Origin: DAOTTX01 sp034437515
GTDB lineage: Bacteria > Chloroflexota > Anaerolineae > Aggregatilineales > Phototrophicaceae
NCBI GenBank assembly: GCA_034437515.1
Contig: DAOTTX010000209.1
Coordinates: 1-33,945, forward strand
Reading direction: 5' to 3'
DNA: 33,945 nt
The translations under genes and the position numbers were made by a program. This document shows, piece by piece, positions 30,673-33,945 of this stretch (its first letter is position 1; each line of letters starts with the position of its first letter). The notes under the pieces are model-generated. The model was not told where the DNA came from. It saw only the letters and a program-made list of their open reading frames with translations, and made no database searches.

Positions 30673-33351
30673 TTATAGCAAATTCAGCGCCTTGCGATAA
30701 GTGTCGAGTGCATCTTGCAGCTTGCCCTGCCGCATCAGTCCATCACCAAGCACACGATGCGCGGTGGCAGATTGTTTGAACTGCGGTTTGTTGACCAGCG
30801 TGCTCAGGTCGTTTACCACCACATCAAGTTGGGCGTTCACACGGACGATTGCTTCGTAGTCGTGCAGGCCGCTTTCGACCTCGTTGGCCTCGATCTTCTG
30901 ACGGGCGCTTTGTAGCGTCTGCTCGACATCAATATCCACCGGCACGGGTGGCGCGGGTGACGTTGCCGCAGGCACCATCTCAGCCTTCTCCGGTTGCGGT
31001 GGTGCTTGCGGTTCGGCGTCAGGTGTGACGACCACTTGCTGGCTGTCGTCATCGACCGTTTCTAACAACCAGTCGGGGATGTTTTCGTTCGTCTCGATGT
31101 CTGCCGATTCGAGCCAACTGGTACCCTCGGTCACCGCCGCGACCGCCGGTTCGACGTTTTCTTCACCGCTGGCGCTCTCGCGTAACCAATCCGGCATATC
31201 GTCGTCGTCGATCTGGTCGTCTTCCTCGATCATCCCCTGCAACCAGCTCGTATCTGCGGGGACGAGTTCGGCTTCTTCTGCCGGTTCGGGCGTGGGTGGT
31301 GCTTCACCGCTACCACCGAGCCAATCCGGTACTGCCTCAAGCTGACCGGCGGGCAGGCGAGTCTCTTCGTCAAAAGACGCCTCTGCCAGCTCGACTGTCG
31401 GGTTTTCCTGCGTCTCAGCGTTCGCCAGTCGCTCTTTGTACCAATCCGGCACCCCGGACTGTGTCCGTTCTTCCTCGAACGCCTGCACCCAGGGGTCGTC
31501 GGTATCGACATCGAGTTCGGCGGCGGGAGCCTCCACGCTAGCAGCCGGTGTCTCGTCGGCGGGGGCTTGTGGTTGTTCTTCGAAGATGTTTTCCATCTCA
31601 CTGGTATCAACCACATCTTCTTGCAACCAATCGGGGATTTCAGTTTCGTCGATTGGTGCATCAATGTCGTCCAGGCCGTCGGGCAGGTCAGCCATGTCTT
31701 CGTCGTCTTCTTCGGAGACGGCGGGTGATTGCCCTTCCATCTCCGGCGGTGCGCCGACCTGTTCCAGTAGCCAATCGGGGATCTGTGCCTGGATCGCCTC
31801 GTCTTCTTCCTCTTCCTCGATGTAATCCGGCACATCGGTGCGGCTAGCGCCTTTTTCGAGCAGGGCGCTCATCCAGTTTTCCATGTCGTTGGGGTCGCTG
31901 ATGCCCTGGTTGAGTTTTTCGAGTACGTCAGCGTCCGTCTCTTCGACTTCATCTGTGTCGGCTTCATCATCGGGTGCAGGCGCGGAGTCGTCTTGCGCCT
32001 GGTTGCCCTGTTGTGACGCCAGCGAATCCAACCATGCAACCGGATCGTCCGGGTCATCGTGCGAGACCTGGTCAAGCGCGTCGATGTCGTCAAAATCCGG
32101 CATGGGCACGGATGCCATCGCGTCGGTATCCTCGAAAGCGTAGTCTTCGTAACCGGGCGCTTCGGCCTCCTCGATCTCATCCGGGATGGGAATATCGAGG
32201 TCGGCGCTGGTCATAAACTCTTCGGTATCCGGCGGATTTTCCTGCCGGGCGGCGAGGCTTTCCAGCCATTCGATAGGATCAACGTCTTCGTCGGCAGCCG
32301 GTTGTTGGGCGGCGAACGGGGGTTGCTCCGCTTCGATCTCGCCGAGATCAAACGTAGGCTGATCTTCGCCGGACATTTCGTTGAGCCATTCCATCGGGTC
32401 GCTGGCTTCGGTGACGGCGTCTTCGTCCTCAAGGCCGCTCAGGTCGAGGTTTGCCAGCTCATCACCCAACCCGGAAAGATCCATTTCGCCGAAATCGCCG
32501 CCTTGCTCAGCCGCGAGATTTTCCAGCCAATCGAGTCCGGCAGGTTCTGCTGCCTCGGAAACGTCTGTGGACTCGTCCATACTCACATCGTCGAAGTCTG
32601 GCAGTGCAAAATCTTCGAGCGATGCCGCCGGTTCGATTTCCTCGGAGTCTTCGAGGTCGTCTAGTTCGGGCATTTCTTCGATGGGTGACGGCGGGGCGGG
32701 TGCCGGTTGTTGGGCCGGGGGCTGTTGACTGGCTTCACGAGTCTTGCGCCACTCCTCAATGCGTTGGGCGCGCTCTTCGTCTTCTTTGGCGCTGCGTTTG
32801 GCCCATTCCTCTTCGGACATGCCGTAGGGGATGTAACCGGGGCCGGTATCCGCCGCCGAGTCGGGATCGACTTCGGCAATATCAACGCGCTTTTCGGTCG
32901 TGAAGCCCTCGACCGCACCCTGGCGTTCGGCAAGGGTCTCCATCCACGCCATCAGTTCTTCCGGCGTCATGTTATCGAAATCCGGTTCACCGCCACCGCT
33001 GGCTGCGGGTGCCGCCGGTTCCGGTTCCGGCGCGGGGGCGGGTGCCGGTTGTTGGGCCGGGGGCTGTTGACTGGCTTCACGGGCCTTGCGCCGCTCCTCG
33101 ATGCGTTGGGCACGCTCTTCGTCTTCTTTGGCGCTGCGTTTGGCCCATTCCTCTTCGGACATGCCGTAGGGGATGTAACCGGGGCCGGTATCCGCTGCCG
33201 AGTCGGGATCGACTTCGGCAATATCAACGCGCTTTTCGGTCGTAAAACCCTCGACCGCGCCCTGGCGTTCGGCAAGGGTCTCCATCCACGCCATCAGTTC
33301 TTCCGGCGTCATGGAGTCAAAATCAGGCATATTTTCGTCGGTAGGGGGCAT
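30673..33351 (-). CDS. Acidic Trp-Leu motif repeat protein with TPR-like C-terminus
   Basis: 892 residues, very acidic and mostly low-complexity, with no signal peptide. Residues 9-235 hold two near-identical units (PEELMAWMETLAERQ, then GPGYIPYGMSEEEWAKRSAK and a basic helix DEERAQRIEE) joined by Pro/Ala/Gln linkers. The middle holds about 13 short motifs of the form (I/V/M)PDWLxxx or xEWLxxL/xxWLxSL, spaced by Asp/Glu-rich linkers. The last about 85 residues (from EQTLQSARQKIEANEVESGL to LQDALDTYRKALNLL) are TPR-like helices. I do not recognise a characterised function. Such sequence suggests a flexible scaffold whose Trp-Leu helices bind partners. ATG 33351 has GAGGT about 7 nt upstream. 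The gene lies 23 nt behind a related gene. Confidence 0.75.
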   Translation of the reverse strand: MPPTDENMPDFDSMTPEELMAWMETLAERQGAVEGFTTEKRVDIAEVDPDSAADTGPGYIPYGMSEEEWAKRSAKEDEERAQRIEERRKAREASQQPPAQQPAPAPAPEPEPAAPAASGGGEPDFDNMTPEELMAWMETLAERQGAVEGFTTEKRVDIAEVDPDSAADTGPGYIPYGMSEEEWAKRSAKEDEERAQRIEEWRKTREASQQPPAQQPAPAPPSPIEEMPELDDLEDSEEIEPAASLEDFALPDFDDVSMDESTDVSEAAEPAGLDWLENLAAEQGGDFGEMDLSGLGDELANLDLSGLEDEDAVTEASDPMEWLNEMSGEDQPTFDLGEIEAEQPPFAAQQPAADEDVDPIEWLESLAARQENPPDTEEFMTSADLDIPIPDEIEEAEAPGYEDYAFEDTDAMASVPMPDFDDIDALDQVSHDDPDDPVAWLDSLASQQGNQAQDDSAPAPDDEADTDEVEETDADVLEKLNQGISDPNDMENWMSALLEKGASRTDVPDYIEEEEEDEAIQAQIPDWLLEQVGAPPEMEGQSPAVSEEDDEDMADLPDGLDDIDAPIDETEIPDWLQEDVVDTSEMENIFEEQPQAPADETPAASVEAPAAELDVDTDDPWVQAFEEERTQSGVPDWYKERLANAETQENPTVELAEASFDEETRLPAGQLEAVPDWLGGSGEAPPTPEPAEEAELVPADTSWLQGMIEEDDQIDDDDMPDWLRESASGEENVEPAVAAVTEGTSWLESADIETNENIPDWLLETVDDDSQQVVVTPDAEPQAPPQPEKAEMVPAATSPAPPVPVDIDVEQTLQSARQKIEANEVESGLHDYEAIVRVNAQLDVVVNDLSTLVNKPQFKQSATAHRVLGDGLMRQGKLQDALDTYRKALNLL
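32701..33328 (-). repeat. Tandem duplication of 342 bp in the acidic protein gene
   Basis: The segments 32701-32986 and 33043-33328 are nearly identical over 286 bp, with a period of 342 bp (114 codons). Differences are scattered single bases (for example CGAGTCTTGC against CGGGCCTTGC). The low divergence, including at synonymous sites, points to a recent duplication or ongoing conversion. Confidence 0.9.
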
Positions 33352-33374
33352 ACGTTCTACCTCATCAGGCGCAT

Positions 33375-33945
33375 TTAATCGTTAAATAAGTCGTCATCAT
33401 CGTCAAAGGATAACCATGGCGGCAGTTCTTCGCCAATTTCATCCATGTTCAGATCTTCCTGCCGCGTCTTGACCTCATCAGTCGCAGGTGCGGCTGGTTC
33501 GTTGTTCGGCTGCTGTTTCCTACGCAACCAGGCCGGCATCCGAGAAAACTCGAAACGTGGTTCACGACGGGCCGGGGCTGTGCCCGGTAAGCCGGGGATC
33601 GTCTCCGGTGGTTGCTTGATCTCATCTTCGACGATCTCTTGCAGCCAACCAAATTCGTTCTGACCACGCGGACGGGCCGGTTCTTCCAAATATTCCCGTT
33701 CGATTGGTTCGTCTTCCGGCGCTTCATAATCGACATCCAGGCCGGGTACCATCGCGTTTAACCAATCAGGGGCGTTTTCCGCCGGTATCGGGTCAATTTC
33801 TTCTTCATCATAACCTATTTCGTCGTATTCTTCATCACCTTGATCCACACTAACCCCAGTCAGCCAGTCGGGTTGCTCGTCAGCGACGGCGGCCTCGTCG
33901 TCCTCGTCCATGTCGAGCGCGAACTCGTCGTCCTCGTCATAGGCG
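33375..33945 (-). CDS. Acidic Trp-Leu motif protein (partial, 5' end beyond window)
   Basis: The frame is open to the window edge, so the start lies outside; 189 codons are visible, starting YDEDDEFALDMDEDD. The segment is very acidic and carries five short motifs of the same kind as the next gene: QPDWLTG, APDWLNAM, FGWLQEIV, MPAWLRR and LPPWLSF. A basic stretch (ARREPRFEFSRMPAWLRRKQ) stands out near the C-terminus. No fold or enzyme motif is recognised. It precedes the 892-residue relative by 23 nt and probably forms an operon with it. Confidence 0.7.
   Translation of the reverse strand, partial: AYDEDDEFALDMDEDDEAAVADEQPDWLTGVSVDQGDEEYDEIGYDEEEIDPIPAENAPDWLNAMVPGLDVDYEAPEDEPIEREYLEEPARPRGQNEFGWLQEIVEDEIKQPPETIPGLPGTAPARREPRFEFSRMPAWLRRKQQPNNEPAAPATDEVKTRQEDLNMDEIGEELPPWLSFDDDDDLFND

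Overview
The window most likely comes from a Chloroflexota bacterium, probably class Anaerolineae. This is an inference from gene content, not from a marker gene. It rests on secreted proteins with Thr/Pro-rich linkers joined to SH3b, CARDB, PKD and DUF11 domains, a REC-like/Roadblock fusion, a Ser/Thr kinase with an extracytoplasmic tail, and long acidic proteins full of Trp-Leu motifs. No rRNA, tRNA or CRISPR array was seen. GC is moderately high, except in the 12.1-13.2 kb block and several intergenic regions, which are AT-rich.

Left part (1-11.3 kb, all minus strand). A partial DUF1328 small membrane protein lies at the edge, followed by a coupled pair: a multi-pass GT-C-like glycosyltransferase and a small membrane partner. 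Next comes a galactoside utilisation operon. In transcription order it holds a sugar-binding protein, an attenuator-like hairpin, two permeases with unusual extra segments, a GH42 beta-galactosidase, a GH4 alpha-galactosidase that starts with TTG, and a nitrilase-family amidohydrolase. A good promoter and a perfect match to the LacI-family operator consensus precede it. No transporter ATPase and no LacI-type regulator are in the window.

Scrambled zone (11.3-13.4 kb). An intact DUF3343 Se/S-carrier-like gene still overlaps the last codons of a cysteine desulfurase gene, but the rest of that gene has been replaced by a C-terminal IS66 transposase remnant. Beyond it lies a frameshifted Rhs core fragment with an AT-rich hydrophobic tip, then a tightly coupled small membrane protein (a toxin/immunity-like arrangement).

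Signalling and surface zone (13.4-29.7 kb). This holds a PknB-type Ser/Thr kinase, a pseudo-receiver/Roadblock protein, a divergent SH3b/CARDB lipoprotein, a secreted protein of unknown function, a stand-alone response regulator, and divergent from it a membrane histidine kinase. The kinase gene overlaps by 4 nt a 6.2 kb gene for a giant surface protein with eight PKD and ten DUF11-like repeats. A conserved-looking protein of unknown function follows.

Right part (29.7-33.9 kb). A gene-poor stretch with a C-rich foldback repeat is followed by nucleoside diphosphate kinase and by two adjacent acidic proteins carrying about 20 short Trp-Leu motifs between them. One of these has a recent 342-bp internal duplication and a TPR-like C-terminus; the other runs off the window. 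This Trp-Leu motif pair, the kinase/giant-protein unit and the Rhs tip pair are the best candidates for undescribed biology.
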